Origin: Rhodothermales bacterium
GTDB lineage: Bacteria > Bacteroidota > Rhodothermia > Rhodothermales > JABDKH01
NCBI GenBank assembly: GCA_013002165.1
Contig: JABDKO010000138.1
Location: forward strand, 1-44,545
DNA length: 44,545 bases
Direction: 5' to 3'
The stretch's first letter is position 1, and every line of letters starts with the position of its first letter. The notes below the pieces were generated by a model that saw only the letters and a list, made by a program, of their open reading frames with translations, was not told the DNA's origin and made no database searches. A program made the translations under genes and the position numbers. Below are positions 1 to 8,153 of the stretch, in pieces.

Positions 1-154
1 CCTCATCGACATATTCGAGTACGAGATCTTCGTAAATGGATCCGAAAATTTCAAAGTTCTTACGAATAGCGAAATAGTCATCATTGCTATCGAACCAGTG
101 AAACGGGGCGGCTGCAATCAAAAAAAATGAAGCCGCCAGGGCAAGGCGCTGCAT
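1..154 (-). CDS. S41-family carboxyl-terminal processing protease, N-terminal fragment
   Basis: Only the first 51 codons are in the window; the gene runs off the left edge. The start is ATG at 154. The product opens with a short hydrophobic export segment (residues about 3-16, ending AAAPFHW). It continues with an amphipathic stretch containing NFEIFGSIYEDLVLEYVDE. That pattern, with its late YVDE, is typical of the region just after the signal in CtpA/Prc-like S41 peptidases, which cleave periplasmic proteins at their C termini. No catalytic residues or PDZ domain are visible because they lie outside. It is the last visible gene of the minus-strand run that includes tatC. The family call rests on this short motif and is moderate. 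Confidence 0.6.
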   Translation of the reverse strand, partial: MQRLALAASFFLIAAAPFHWFDSNDDYFAIRKNFEIFGSIYEDLVLEYVDE

Positions 155-247
155 ATCGGAATCAGGTTTGTACCGGAGAACAAACAAGACTTACCGAAGG
201 GAAACACGATCGTTCCGCAGCAGAAGGGTGCAAACGGACTTAGATGT

Positions 248-1111
248 TTACGAGAGAGCTTCTTCTAGCTCTTTCTCTCTTTTGTGTGCTACGGCAGACG
301 AGATCAATATTGACAACTGATAAAGTCCGAACAGCGGCACGGCGACCAGAACCATTGATAACGGATCCGGAGGTGTAAACATGGCACCGAGAAACATGAT
401 GATGACCAGCGCATAGCGCCGATATTTTCGCATAGCGACAGGGGTCAGAATCCCAATCTTTGACAGGAAGTACACTGCCACGGGTAACTCGAAGAGTATC
501 CCGGCACCGAAAGCCCAGAAGGTAACCATGCTGAAGTACCGGGCAATATCAAAGTCGTTGACGATCTGGTCAGAAATCTGATAGTTGGAGAAGAACTGCA
601 GAGCAAAGGGTGTAACCACGCAGTAGCCAAACGCAATTCCCAGCATAAAAAACATGGTGGCAAAGACAGCTGCAAACCGCAGTCCGCGTTTCTCCGTCGA
701 GTAGAGTCCCGGCTCGATAAATTTCCAAAGCTGAAAAACAAAAACAGGCGATCCAAGGATCGCACCGACGGCAAGGATTGTACCCCAATGAGCAAAAAAC
801 TGACCGGTTATGGTCCGATTCTGAAGGTCAAGATCAATTGCTTCGATGCCGAGGAGATTGTATACGAAGAAGTCCGACTTGGCGGGGCCGAGGAGGAGAA
901 CGTCGATTATCCACTTGCTGAAGAATGCAGCAACAATTGTCGCAAGGATTACTCCGGCACTACCTCTTATTAGTGCCCATCGGAATTCCTCCAGATGATC
1001 GAGGAACGACATCTCAAGCAGCTCTTCTTCACTTGCCGGAGCTGGCGCCCCGTCGCCCGAGTTCGCCGGCTTCAGGAGACTCGAGGGTATATATCGGCGC
1101 AATGACTTCAT
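248..1111 (-). CDS. tatC: Sec-independent (twin-arginine) translocase subunit TatC
   Basis: TatC is the multispanning inner-membrane receptor that binds twin-arginine signal peptides and recruits TatA. The 287-residue product has the family N-terminal signature MSFLDHLEEFR at residues 34-44, the conserved QLWKFIEPGLY block with its acidic residue near 133, and about six membrane segments. The C-terminal TPPDPLSM motif precedes the last helices. The start at 1111 adds about 33 residues before the usual TatC beginning. It overlaps the upstream stop codon by one base (TAATG), which suggests translational coupling. M34 is an alternative start. Visible candidate substrates are the molybdopterin oxidoreductase (30025-31173) and DctP (16375-17493). 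Family identity is secure. Confidence 0.96.
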   Translation of the reverse strand: MKSLRRYIPSSLLKPANSGDGAPAPASEEELLEMSFLDHLEEFRWALIRGSAGVILATIVAAFFSKWIIDVLLLGPAKSDFFVYNLLGIEAIDLDLQNRTITGQFFAHWGTILAVGAILGSPVFVFQLWKFIEPGLYSTEKRGLRFAAVFATMFFMLGIAFGYCVVTPFALQFFSNYQISDQIVNDFDIARYFSMVTFWAFGAGILFELPVAVYFLSKIGILTPVAMRKYRRYALVIIMFLGAMFTPPDPLSMVLVAVPLFGLYQLSILISSAVAHKREKELEEALS

Positions 1112-1740
1112 TATCGAGGACTATGTCCGTCGGAGCCTGAATCGTTGGAAGATGAGACGACAGCGTTTCGAAGGTTCAGGTCCAGAAGAGAATCGACCCA
1201 GATTCCTCGCTCCTCAACTTTTTGTCGCCCGCCACTCCACGTGAAATTAAATAACGTCATAAGCCCGTTTACCTGGAATCCATCAGCTTCGGCGCGTGCT
1301 ATAGCCTTGATTGCGCTACGTCCACTATTCAGGATATCGTCAATCAGGACTATTGGTTTAGACCGATCGACCGGGCCCTCAATCAGACGCTGACGGCCGT
1401 GAGGTTTGCGGCGTTCACGCATGAAACCTCCCTGGATACTGCCATCCTCGCTTCCGCTCAGGACAGAGCAGACGATAGCGAACGATCCGAATCCAAAACC
1501 AATCACCTGGTCTACATTCTTGGCATTTAACCGGGCGACGAGCGCTTTCCCTACATCCTGAAAGCACGCCGCGTCGAGCATCGGAATCCGTGTATCGAGA
1601 AGCCACCCGATTGGATTTCCCCTCGGATCAGTGATTGTTTCATCAGAGCTCTTGACGAGAGCAAGATCGTAGAGACGTCGACCTAACTCGATCAGGCTGC
1701 CTTTTTCCGTTTCCCTCTGCTGCTGGTCCATCGCGTCCAT
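1111..1740 (-). CDS. Phosphoribosyltransferase, orotate phosphoribosyltransferase-like
   Basis: This 209-residue type I phosphoribosyltransferase contains the PRPP-binding loop VLIDDILNSGRSAIKAI (residues about 131-147). Before it lies a basic RERRKPHGR segment followed by a variable loop and IEG. The K-x-HG arrangement resembles the catalytic loop of orotate phosphoribosyltransferase (PyrE), which converts orotate and PRPP to OMP. The N-terminal WLLDTR also resembles the OPRTase substrate region. The first position of the basic motif is degenerate compared with canonical RKExKxHG, so orotate specificity is likely but not proven. It starts 5 bases after the glyA stop and its stop overlaps the tatC start, so all three are probably cotranscribed. 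Confidence 0.75.
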   Translation of the reverse strand: MDAMDQQQRETEKGSLIELGRRLYDLALVKSSDETITDPRGNPIGWLLDTRIPMLDAACFQDVGKALVARLNAKNVDQVIGFGFGSFAIVCSVLSGSEDGSIQGGFMRERRKPHGRQRLIEGPVDRSKPIVLIDDILNSGRSAIKAIARAEADGFQVNGLMTLFNFTWSGGRQKVEERGIWVDSLLDLNLRNAVVSSSNDSGSDGHSPR

Positions 1741-1745
1741 ATGTA

Positions 1746-3053
1746 CTATGCGGTTACAAAGTCGTACAGTGGAAACTTCCGGCAGATTGCCTTCACTTCG
1801 GACCGCACTTGACTGATGATGTCTTCATTATTCGGATTCATTAGAACCTTGTCGATGAGCGTGGCAATGACGTTGAATTCGCCCGGTCCAAGCCCCCGCG
1901 TAGTCATCGCCGGTGATCCAAGCCGAATACCACTCGTGACGAAAGGACTCTGAGTGTCGAACGGCACCATATTCTTGTTGACGGTTATTTCCGCTTTACC
2001 CAGCGCAATCTCGGCGTCTTTGCCAGTCAGTCCCTTATTCCGCAGATCCACAAGGATCAGGTGATTGTCAGTTCCACCCGAAACTATATCGTACCCCTTT
2101 TCAACAAACGAGTCAGCCATAGCCTTCGCATTTTCAAGCACAGCATGCTGGTAACTCTTGAAGTCGGGCGAGAGAGCTTCGAGAAACGATACGGCCTTCG
2201 CAGCGATAACGTGCATGAGAGGTCCACCCTGCATGCCGGGGAAGACAGCTGAATCGAATAGCTCACTCCACATCTTTACACGACCTGACTTCGGGGCAAC
2301 TTTACCAACGGTGTTCTCGGAGTCCGAACCAATCAGAATCATTCCACCCCGAGGTCCGCGAAGGGTTTTATGGGTTGTTGTGGTAACAACATGGGCATGA
2401 TCCATGGGTGAGTTCAAAAGTCCGGCAGCAATAAGACCGGCAGTGTGGGCCATATCCATCCAAAGGAATGCGCCAACTTCGTCCGCAATCGACCGGAAAG
2501 CTCCGTAGTCAAAATCACGCGGGTAAGCACTGGCACCAATCGAGATCATTTTTGGTTGGACAGCGAGGGCCTTGTCCCGAACACGGTCCATGTCAATCCG
2601 GCCTGCATTCGGACCTGACTCTTCCACACCGTAATACTCTGCCTTATACAGGATGCCGGAGAAGTTGACCGGGCTTCCATGTGTAAGGTGGCCACCGTGC
2701 GACAGATCCAGTCCAAGGAACGTGTCGCCAGGCTTCATCAGGGTCAGGTACACTGCTGCGTTTGCGGATGCGCCCGAATGGGGTTGGACATTTACCCAAT
2801 CACAGCTGAACAACTCTTTCGCCCGATCTCGAGCGAGATCTTCTGCCTCGTCTGCGAATTGGCATCCACCGTAGTAGCGTTTACCCGGCAGACCCTCAGC
2901 GTACTTGTTCGTCAGTGCAGAACCCGTGGCCTCCATAACGGACCGCGATACAAAATTCTCAGAGGCGATTAGTTCAAACCCGTCGTTCTGTCGCTCAACC
3001 TCTCGCTGGAGGACGCCAAAGATCGCAGGATCTGTTGTTTGAAGTTCACTCAT
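1746..3053 (-). CDS. glyA: Serine hydroxymethyltransferase
   Basis: This enzyme interconverts serine plus tetrahydrofolate with glycine plus 5,10-methylene-THF, using pyridoxal phosphate in the cytosol. The 435-residue protein has full family length. It carries ELIASENF near the N terminus (about residues 27-34), the glycine-rich YYGG region, the PLP-contacting [15 protein letters not shown] (about 197-211), and the Schiff-base lysine in [14 protein letters not shown] (K229). The ATG at 3053 puts the conserved N terminus at the usual distance. It lies 18 bases after the DUF4359 gene and 5 bases before the PRTase gene. Its one-carbon product feeds thyA/folA, which are elsewhere in the window. 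No glycine riboswitch-like structure lies directly upstream. Confidence 0.98.
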   Translation of the reverse strand: MSELQTTDPAIFGVLQREVERQNDGFELIASENFVSRSVMEATGSALTNKYAEGLPGKRYYGGCQFADEAEDLARDRAKELFSCDWVNVQPHSGASANAAVYLTLMKPGDTFLGLDLSHGGHLTHGSPVNFSGILYKAEYYGVEESGPNAGRIDMDRVRDKALAVQPKMISIGASAYPRDFDYGAFRSIADEVGAFLWMDMAHTAGLIAAGLLNSPMDHAHVVTTTTHKTLRGPRGGMILIGSDSENTVGKVAPKSGRVKMWSELFDSAVFPGMQGGPLMHVIAAKAVSFLEALSPDFKSYQHAVLENAKAMADSFVEKGYDIVSGGTDNHLILVDLRNKGLTGKDAEIALGKAEITVNKNMVPFDTQSPFVTSGIRLGSPAMTTRGLGPGEFNVIATLIDKVLMNPNNEDIISQVRSEVKAICRKFPLYDFVTA

Positions 3054-3071
3054 TCGGTAAAAGAAATCTGT

Positions 3072-3410
3072 CTATTTGTTACCAAGTCTTATGAATTGCC
3101 CGCCGATACCGAGATATCGCCAGTCGGACCCACCGTTGTCATTGTCATCCAGTTGGATTGAATCGCCGACTTCGAAGAGACTGAAAAATACGTAATTCTT
3201 ACGATCGACGAGTTCGTCGATGTATTCACCCGCAATGCTCGATCCGGCTTGCGCCAGTGCTCGTCCAATTGCGTTGTCACCAAGTTCATCTTCAAGGTAC
3301 GTCTGCGACTGCGTTTTGGTGAATTCCTTGAACTCTGTCATCGATGGATTTGCCCAGGCCAGGAGGCCAGCGACGATCACAAATATTGCGAGTGCAAATT
3401 TACTTCCCAT
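3072..3410 (-). CDS. DUF4359-like exported or anchored small protein
   Basis: A 112-residue protein with one N-terminal hydrophobic segment (residues 4-19) followed by NPS. That segment could be a signal anchor or an uncleaved signal. It then has a mixed alpha region and a conserved-looking RKNYVFFSLFEVG stretch near residues 90-102. The NPxxxxF start of the mature part and the NYxxFS block match my recollection of DUF4359, a family without assigned function. The start ATG at 3410 has a GAGGTGA-type ribosome site upstream. It lies 16 bases after the DUF4159 gene and 18 bases before glyA, so it is probably in the same transcript. Confidence 0.7.
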   Translation of the reverse strand: MGSKFALAIFVIVAGLLAWANPSMTEFKEFTKTQSQTYLEDELGDNAIGRALAQAGSSIAGEYIDELVDRKNYVFFSLFEVGDSIQLDDNDNGGSDWRYLGIGGQFIRLGNK

Positions 3411-3426
3411 AGCCTTTCACCTCAGC

Positions 3427-4092
3427 CTAATTAGTCATCGCGTATACGATGATGTTGGTGCCCATTTCGAGGGCTTTGCGCCGGACGTCAGGTGGATCGT
3501 TGTGTACGTCCTCCGGTTCCCAGCCATCTCCCAGGTCCGTCTCGTACGTATACATCACCATGAGTCGTCCGTGAGAATCAAAGAGACCAAATGCCTGTGG
3601 TGGCTTCTTGTCATGTTCGTGGATCTTCGGCAGGCCATTCGCAAAGACGAAATGAGACGAAAACACTTCGTGTGTAAATGGAAGCTCCCGGAATTCCTGT
3701 TCCGGAAAAACCTTCTGCATCTCCCTTCGAATGTGTTTGTCAAGCCCGTAGTTGTCATCCACATGCAAGAAACCACCTCCGAGAAGGTATCGCCGCAGGT
3801 TTAGGGCTTCGTCACTGGACAGCGAGATATTACCATGTCCGGTAAGATAAATGTAGGGGTACCCGAACATCTTGGTGCTGCCGGGTTCGACCACGTCTTC
3901 TTCAGGAGCGACATCAAGCAGAGTCTCAGAACGAACGAACTTCAACAGCTCCGGCAGCGATTGCGGGTCACTGTACCAGTCACCACCGCCCGCGTACTTC
4001 AATCGGGCGATAGAGAATGAATACTCATTCTGCGCGAGTGCAAGCGACGACGCTGTAAAAGCAAATAGAATCGTAAAAAAGGCCAGTCTCAT
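3427..4092 (-). CDS. DUF4159 domain protein, exported
   Basis: The 221-residue product has a clear Sec signal (residues 1-20, ending LALAQ). The mature domain begins FSIARLKYAGGGDWYSDP and contains YPYIYLTGHGNISLS and GGFLHVDDNYGLD, the hallmark blocks of DUF4159. Members of this family are common in Bacteroidota and related phyla. They resemble class I glutamine-amidotransferase/ThuA-type folds, and their reaction is not established. Here it is the first gene of the minus-strand run toward glyA. The intergenic region 4093-4316 should hold its promoter. The family call is firm and the function unknown. Confidence 0.88.
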   Translation of the reverse strand: MRLAFFTILFAFTASSLALAQNEYSFSIARLKYAGGGDWYSDPQSLPELLKFVRSETLLDVAPEEDVVEPGSTKMFGYPYIYLTGHGNISLSSDEALNLRRYLLGGGFLHVDDNYGLDKHIRREMQKVFPEQEFRELPFTHEVFSSHFVFANGLPKIHEHDKKPPQAFGLFDSHGRLMVMYTYETDLGDGWEPEDVHNDPPDVRRKALEMGTNIIVYAMTN

Positions 4093-4316
4093 ACGTCATA
4101 TCGATTAGGGCATTACAAACGTCACGATGCACTATTTGTTTAATTGCAGCTCGAGGCCTGCAAAAGAAGTATTTGGCCGCTATCTGGCGTCATTCGTACG
4201 TGTTGTTTCTGGAGATGTTGGGATTTGAGTTGAAATCTCGGATTCAAATCGACCCGGGCTTATTGAGGGATTCGAAACAAATGCTCATATTGATGTAAAC
4301 ATGTTGAGGTTGTACA
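4093..4316. promoter_or_regulatory. Divergent intergenic region with an inverted repeat
   Basis: This 224-bp gap separates the divergent DUF4159 and DUF1028 genes and should carry both promoters, although no clear -35/-10 pair stands out. A 7-bp inverted repeat, GATTTGA at 4222-4228 and TCAAATC at 4244-4250, is centred in the gap and could be an operator or hairpin. A good ribosome site, GAGG at 4306-4309, lies 7 bases before the ATG at 4317. Confidence 0.35.
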
Positions 4317-5363
4317 ATGCGTAACATATATCAAACTGCAATTCTGGTCGGGGCTTGTCTCCTGCTGTCGTCACCGATTCAGGAGTCATCGGAACCACTG
4401 GTCTCTACGTTCAGCATCGTCGGCTTTGACGCCGAGACGGGAGATCTTGGCGTCGCCGTGCAATCAAAATTTCCAAACGTACGCCCGCTTGTACCCTGGG
4501 CAGTTGCTGGTGTCGGTGCTGTCGCGACGCAGAGCTTCATGAAGCTTGACTACGCCACCCGCGGACTCGAATTAATGGCAAATGGTGCTACTGCCGAGCA
4601 GGCTCTCCAGATCGTGCTCCGTTCGGACTCGGGACGTCAACTGCGGCAGGTTGGGATAGTCGATGCCGACGGAAATGCGGCGACCTGGACAGGTACAGAA
4701 GCTTTCGATTGGGCAGGAGGAAGAGTAGGCAACCCCACAAATCAACCGATTGAGGCCGTCCCCGGACGAGTCGTTACCGGGCATGGATATACTGCGCAGG
4801 GGAATATCCTCGTTTCAGAAGAGACGGTTGACGCGATGGCCGACGCTTATGAAACCACTTCGGGCTCGCTTGCAGACAAACTGATGGCGGCACTTATAGC
4901 CGGCGGAAAAGCCGGCGGTGACCAGAGAGGCGAGCAGAGTGCGGCGCTTCTAGTGGTCAGAGACGGAGCTGGCTACGACGGAACCGATAATTTTATAGAT
5001 ATCTCTGTCTACGACCACGAATCGCCAATAGCGGAGCTGAACAGGTTGTATGAGCTTAACAATCTGTACTTCACGCAGTCGCTCGACGAGAACATGATTG
5101 AAATTACTCCGGAGATCGTCCGGGAACTACAGTCTATCTGGACCAAAAGGGGATTCTATTCCGGACCAATCGACGGAGTATTGGATACTGAATTTCAGCA
5201 AATACTTGTAGACTACATGGGCTGGGAAAACTATGATTTGCGGATTCCACCCGTACAGAATGTCGACGTCGAAGCCGGCGAGACGCTGATGTTCGACCGG
5301 GAAGTGCTCGAAGATATACGGGCGGTGTATCACGAAGGAAGATGGAAGCCAAGAGTTCGTTAG
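4317..5363 (+). CDS. DUF1028 protein with C-terminal peptidoglycan-binding-like domain
   Basis: The 348-residue exported protein has a hydrophobic N terminus (residues 6-20) and then a DUF1028 domain, about residues 28-235. The visible landmarks are TFSIVGFDAETGDLGVAVQSKF, VPWAVAGVGAVATQS, RQVGIVDADG and AGGDQRGEQSAALLVV. DUF1028 is widespread, probably has an Ntn-hydrolase-like fold, and has no assigned substrate. The tail (about 240-348) has ELQSIWTKRGFYSGPIDGVLD, a pattern seen in the putative peptidoglycan-binding domain that often follows DUF1028. The start ATG has a GAGG site. It is followed after 67 bases by the subtilase gene in the same direction. Confidence 0.85.
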   Translation: MRNIYQTAILVGACLLLSSPIQESSEPLVSTFSIVGFDAETGDLGVAVQSKFPNVRPLVPWAVAGVGAVATQSFMKLDYATRGLELMANGATAEQALQIVLRSDSGRQLRQVGIVDADGNAATWTGTEAFDWAGGRVGNPTNQPIEAVPGRVVTGHGYTAQGNILVSEETVDAMADAYETTSGSLADKLMAALIAGGKAGGDQRGEQSAALLVVRDGAGYDGTDNFIDISVYDHESPIAELNRLYELNNLYFTQSLDENMIEITPEIVRELQSIWTKRGFYSGPIDGVLDTEFQQILVDYMGWENYDLRIPPVQNVDVEAGETLMFDREVLEDIRAVYHEGRWKPRVR

Positions 5364-5430
5364 TCGGACACAAGTATCTCGTCCCGTATCACTCTCTGTG
5401 TGACTGTCGAACCACAACGCTGGAGCGGTA

Positions 5431-6957
5431 ATGCAGTACCAGAGGTGTTTCAAAACTCAACACAGTGTGATGTTCGTGAAAGGAAGAGCTGCTTTGATCG
5501 GGGTCGTAGTAGCCTGTCTGCTGCCACTGTTCAGTGTGTCTGCTCAACCGTTCGATCCGGTAGAGGAACCGCTGTACCCGTATCAGTACTACCTGCACGC
5601 GATCAACATCGAAGCCGCCTGGGAAATATCGAAGGGTTCGTCGGATGTTGTCGTTGCGATTATCGATGAGGGATTAACAGACCACGAAGAAATCCATCAG
5701 GATCGAATCCTTGAGGGTATCGATTTCTGGGATGGTGATAGCGATGCACGCCCATTTGGAAACGGGAGTCATGGAGTTGCATCCGCCGGTATCGTCGGGG
5801 CCGCACACAATGGAAAGGGAATTGCGGGTATTGCTCCAGAAGTGAAGTTCATTCCCGTCCGAATTCTCGAAAGGAACGAATTGCGTGGATCGACAAGATC
5901 GGCGCGAATGCAATCGATAGCTGACGCCATAGATTATTCCTGGCAGAATGGGGCTGACGTGATTCTGATGGGTTGGGGTCTGACTGACTACGACGGAGAT
6001 CCATCGCATCCAGCGTATGCTTCAATAGTCGACGCATTGGAGAGGGCTGCGACCCTCGGCAGATCAGGACTTGGCAGTATACTTGTTGCGGCCGTAGGAA
6101 ATCATGCTGTACAACTGGGCAACTTTGCCGCTTTTCCTGCGAGTGTCCCGCAAGTGATCTCTGTTGGCTCAGTCGACCAACAAAATGAGAAGTGGTACTA
6201 CTCGGTGTCAGCTGAGGAGGTTGATATTGTCGCACAGAGCGGGGACCTGTCGTTCGGCCCCGACCTGATTGTGGGCGGATGCGCAGTACAAAGCTCTGAC
6301 TTTTTCTCGATAGACCTGCGAGGCGACGTGTGGACGATCGAGCCGGATCGCAGTTCGGGTGACTGGGATGTTGGTTGGAACCCCGGATCAGCCGGAGTTT
6401 GCGAGAATGGCTACACTCGATATACCTGGTCCATGGATGGGAGAAACCAGCCTGATCCACTCCCGGGGTACACCGCACACTTCGGGGGAACGTCAGCAGC
6501 GGCTCCGCAAATTGCAGGGGTTGCATCACTTATGCTTGTCGTAAATCAAAATCTTCACGCGGAAGAAGTCGCTGCACTCCTGCGTGACACCGCAACAGAT
6601 CTGGGAGATGAAGGATGCGATACGTTGTTCGGTTGTGGAATCATCAATGCTGGACTCGCTGTCGAAATGGCGGCCGGGTCAGCTATCCCGACAGGTATTA
6701 CGTCGGCCACTCTGCCAGAAGAAACTCGTGTGTTTCCCAATCCGGCAAGCAGCAGACTATTCGTTCAGAACACTTCCACCAATACTCACAGCACGACGGT
6801 TCATGTCGTTGATGTTACAGGGCGGACAATGATCTTTGGAGATATCGAGCCGACAGGCAGCATTGACGTATCCCGGTGGCCAGCGGGAATGTATTTCTAC
6901 CGGGTGATGTCCCCGGGTTCAGTTCACGGCCGAGGGACATTCAGCGTCATTCGGTAA
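5431..6957 (+). CDS. Secreted S8 subtilisin-like serine protease with T9SS C-terminal sorting domain
   Basis: This 508-residue protein has a signal segment (about residues 18-38, ending SVSAQ). Its catalytic triad is D79 in VAIIDEG, H114 in SHGVASAG and S355 in GGTSAAAP, with oxyanion N224 in AVGNH. The C terminus (about 436-508) begins VFPNPAS and has the DVTGR and LPAGMYFY-like SRWPAGMYFY pattern of T9SS type A sorting domains. Export to the cell surface through the Por system is therefore expected. There is no obvious I9 prodomain between signal and protease. A Trp- and Gly-rich insertion of about 70 residues with two cysteines (about 275-345) lies just before the nucleophile. GGAG at 5422-5425 supports the ATG at 5431; the ATG at 5470 lacks a site. 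The end overlaps the convergent gene by 39 bp. Confidence 0.93.
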   Translation: MQYQRCFKTQHSVMFVKGRAALIGVVVACLLPLFSVSAQPFDPVEEPLYPYQYYLHAINIEAAWEISKGSSDVVVAIIDEGLTDHEEIHQDRILEGIDFWDGDSDARPFGNGSHGVASAGIVGAAHNGKGIAGIAPEVKFIPVRILERNELRGSTRSARMQSIADAIDYSWQNGADVILMGWGLTDYDGDPSHPAYASIVDALERAATLGRSGLGSILVAAVGNHAVQLGNFAAFPASVPQVISVGSVDQQNEKWYYSVSAEEVDIVAQSGDLSFGPDLIVGGCAVQSSDFFSIDLRGDVWTIEPDRSSGDWDVGWNPGSAGVCENGYTRYTWSMDGRNQPDPLPGYTAHFGGTSAAAPQIAGVASLMLVVNQNLHAEEVAALLRDTATDLGDEGCDTLFGCGIINAGLAVEMAAGSAIPTGITSATLPEETRVFPNPASSRLFVQNTSTNTHSTTVHVVDVTGRTMIFGDIEPTGSIDVSRWPAGMYFYRVMSPGSVHGRGTFSVIR

Positions 6958-7845
6958 CGTTTGAACCGATTCGCTTGACGCAAGCAGTTGGTTAAGTACT
7001 TTTCCCAGAGCTTTTCGCAGCGGAGCGGCCTTTGCAGCAAACGCAGCCTGATACTGCCGATACTCGTGCTGCCCATCCTCATTTTCGATCCGTATGGGTT
7101 CAATTCCCAATTCCGAAAGATCGTACGGCGACGCCCGCATGTCTACGGTTCGTATTTCAAGAGCGAGTAGAAACGTCTCGCGAATGATCTCAGAGGAAAT
7201 CCACGGGAAGAACTTGGTTGACCATTTGTACAGGTCCATGTTGGTATGAAGACAGCCGGGTTGTTCTGTCTGAGTCATGTGCTGTCTGCTCAATGGTTTA
7301 TTGTTCAGTCCAGCGGCAGGTGGTGTAAAGAACCGGAATGCGTCGAAATGTGAACATAACAATTTGCCTGAACGAACAACCTCATTGGTCCGCTTGTGGC
7401 CGAGTCGAAGTGCGAACTGACTATGCCGGACAGCATCCGCTTCGTATACCATTGCCCATTCGTGCAATCCATGGCAGCCGAACATTGGCTCTCGGGACTC
7501 GGTCTTTGCCAGTAGGCTGACTACCCATTTGAGGCCGGTGATCCGTCTGGCTGGAAACGAGGTGGTCGAGATACGTAGCCCGGATGCATCGGACTGAACA
7601 AACCGGCGGTCGAGGTTTAGGTCACCTGCCTGGCCTTCAAGGCTGACGCCGATGCCCGGTGACCACTTGAGAAGGTCAGTAGGTCGAAACGAATAGTACT
7701 CAAAAAGAAAATCCACGACCGGGTTCTTTATACCCCGACTGCGCTCATCGAGATAAGGAAGAATTATTGGTTCCAGAACGTTGCGATGCCCTGCTGCGGA
7801 ATTTTTCCAATCTGATTTTTTTACTATATGGGTTGACCCAGCCAT
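6919..7845 (-). CDS. Uncharacterised family usually labelled 3-methyladenine DNA glycosylase
   Basis: This 308-residue soluble protein has strongly patterned motifs: NPVVDFLFEYYSFRP (about residues 41-55), WSPGIGVSLEG, FGCHGLHEWAMVY, RLGHKRT, CSHFDAFRFFTPPA, EQPGCLHTNMDLYKW and DMRASPYDLSELG. I recognise this set from a family often annotated as 3-methyladenine DNA glycosylase, mostly in actinobacteria. I see no helix-hairpin-helix or AlkA/Mpg-type motif that would justify that function, so the activity should be treated as unknown. The conserved His, Cys, Asp and Glu residues could form a metal or catalytic centre. It runs convergently into the subtilase gene with a 39-bp overlap. Base use does not differ visibly from its neighbours. 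Confidence 0.8.
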   Translation of the reverse strand: MAGSTHIVKKSDWKNSAAGHRNVLEPIILPYLDERSRGIKNPVVDFLFEYYSFRPTDLLKWSPGIGVSLEGQAGDLNLDRRFVQSDASGLRISTTSFPARRITGLKWVVSLLAKTESREPMFGCHGLHEWAMVYEADAVRHSQFALRLGHKRTNEVVRSGKLLCSHFDAFRFFTPPAAGLNNKPLSRQHMTQTEQPGCLHTNMDLYKWSTKFFPWISSEIIRETFLLALEIRTVDMRASPYDLSELGIEPIRIENEDGQHEYRQYQAAFAAKAAPLRKALGKVLNQLLASSESVQTLPNDAECPSAVN

Positions 7846-7955
7846 GCAAGAATTTGATTCGCTTGATTGCGTGAATCAGGCAGGTTGTCAGTGTTGCGCG
7901 TAGAGAACCACCGACGGATGCCCAAGTTTAAGTCTAACAAGTCTCGGATGTAAAC

Positions 7956-8153
7956 ATGAATAAAGTACTTCGTGCCATTATCATTTCGTCGTGTGCAACA
8001 GTTGCAGCCGGTATCGCCCTGCAATTGTTCGACAGGCAGTCGCTGACTGATCCACCGCAGCGGGAACGATTGCCGTCAGGCGACCCGGAATTCGGAGACC
8101 TGAGTAAGGAGCAGACCGAGGCACTCATGACGGAGCTTGCGTCGCAGGTCTAG
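7956..8153 (+). CDS. Small hypothetical protein with N-terminal hydrophobic segment
   Basis: A 65-residue ORF begins with a short hydrophobic stretch (about residues 5-22), which could be a membrane anchor or signal. It is followed by a charged, Pro-containing linker and a helical tail ending LSKEQTEALMTELASQV. The tail composition looks like real protein rather than a shadow. No strong ribosome site precedes the ATG. Its stop overlaps the stop of the convergent dctM gene within a CTAG sequence at 8150-8153. It starts 110 bp from the divergent 6919-7845 gene. I do not recognise a family. Confidence 0.45.
   Translation: MNKVLRAIIISSCATVAAGIALQLFDRQSLTDPPQRERLPSGDPEFGDLSKEQTEALMTELASQV

Noticed and set aside
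3054-3071. Possible glycine riboswitch in front of glyA
   Set aside because: Only 18 bases separate glyA from the preceding gene, too few for such an element, and no paired structure is visible.
3220-3804. 194-codon plus-strand frame
   Set aside because: It lies opposite the DUF4359 and DUF4159 genes, whose family motifs are clear.
5849-6529. 226-codon minus-strand frame inside the subtilase gene
   Set aside because: It is antisense to catalytic subtilase motifs and has no protein-like composition or ribosome site.
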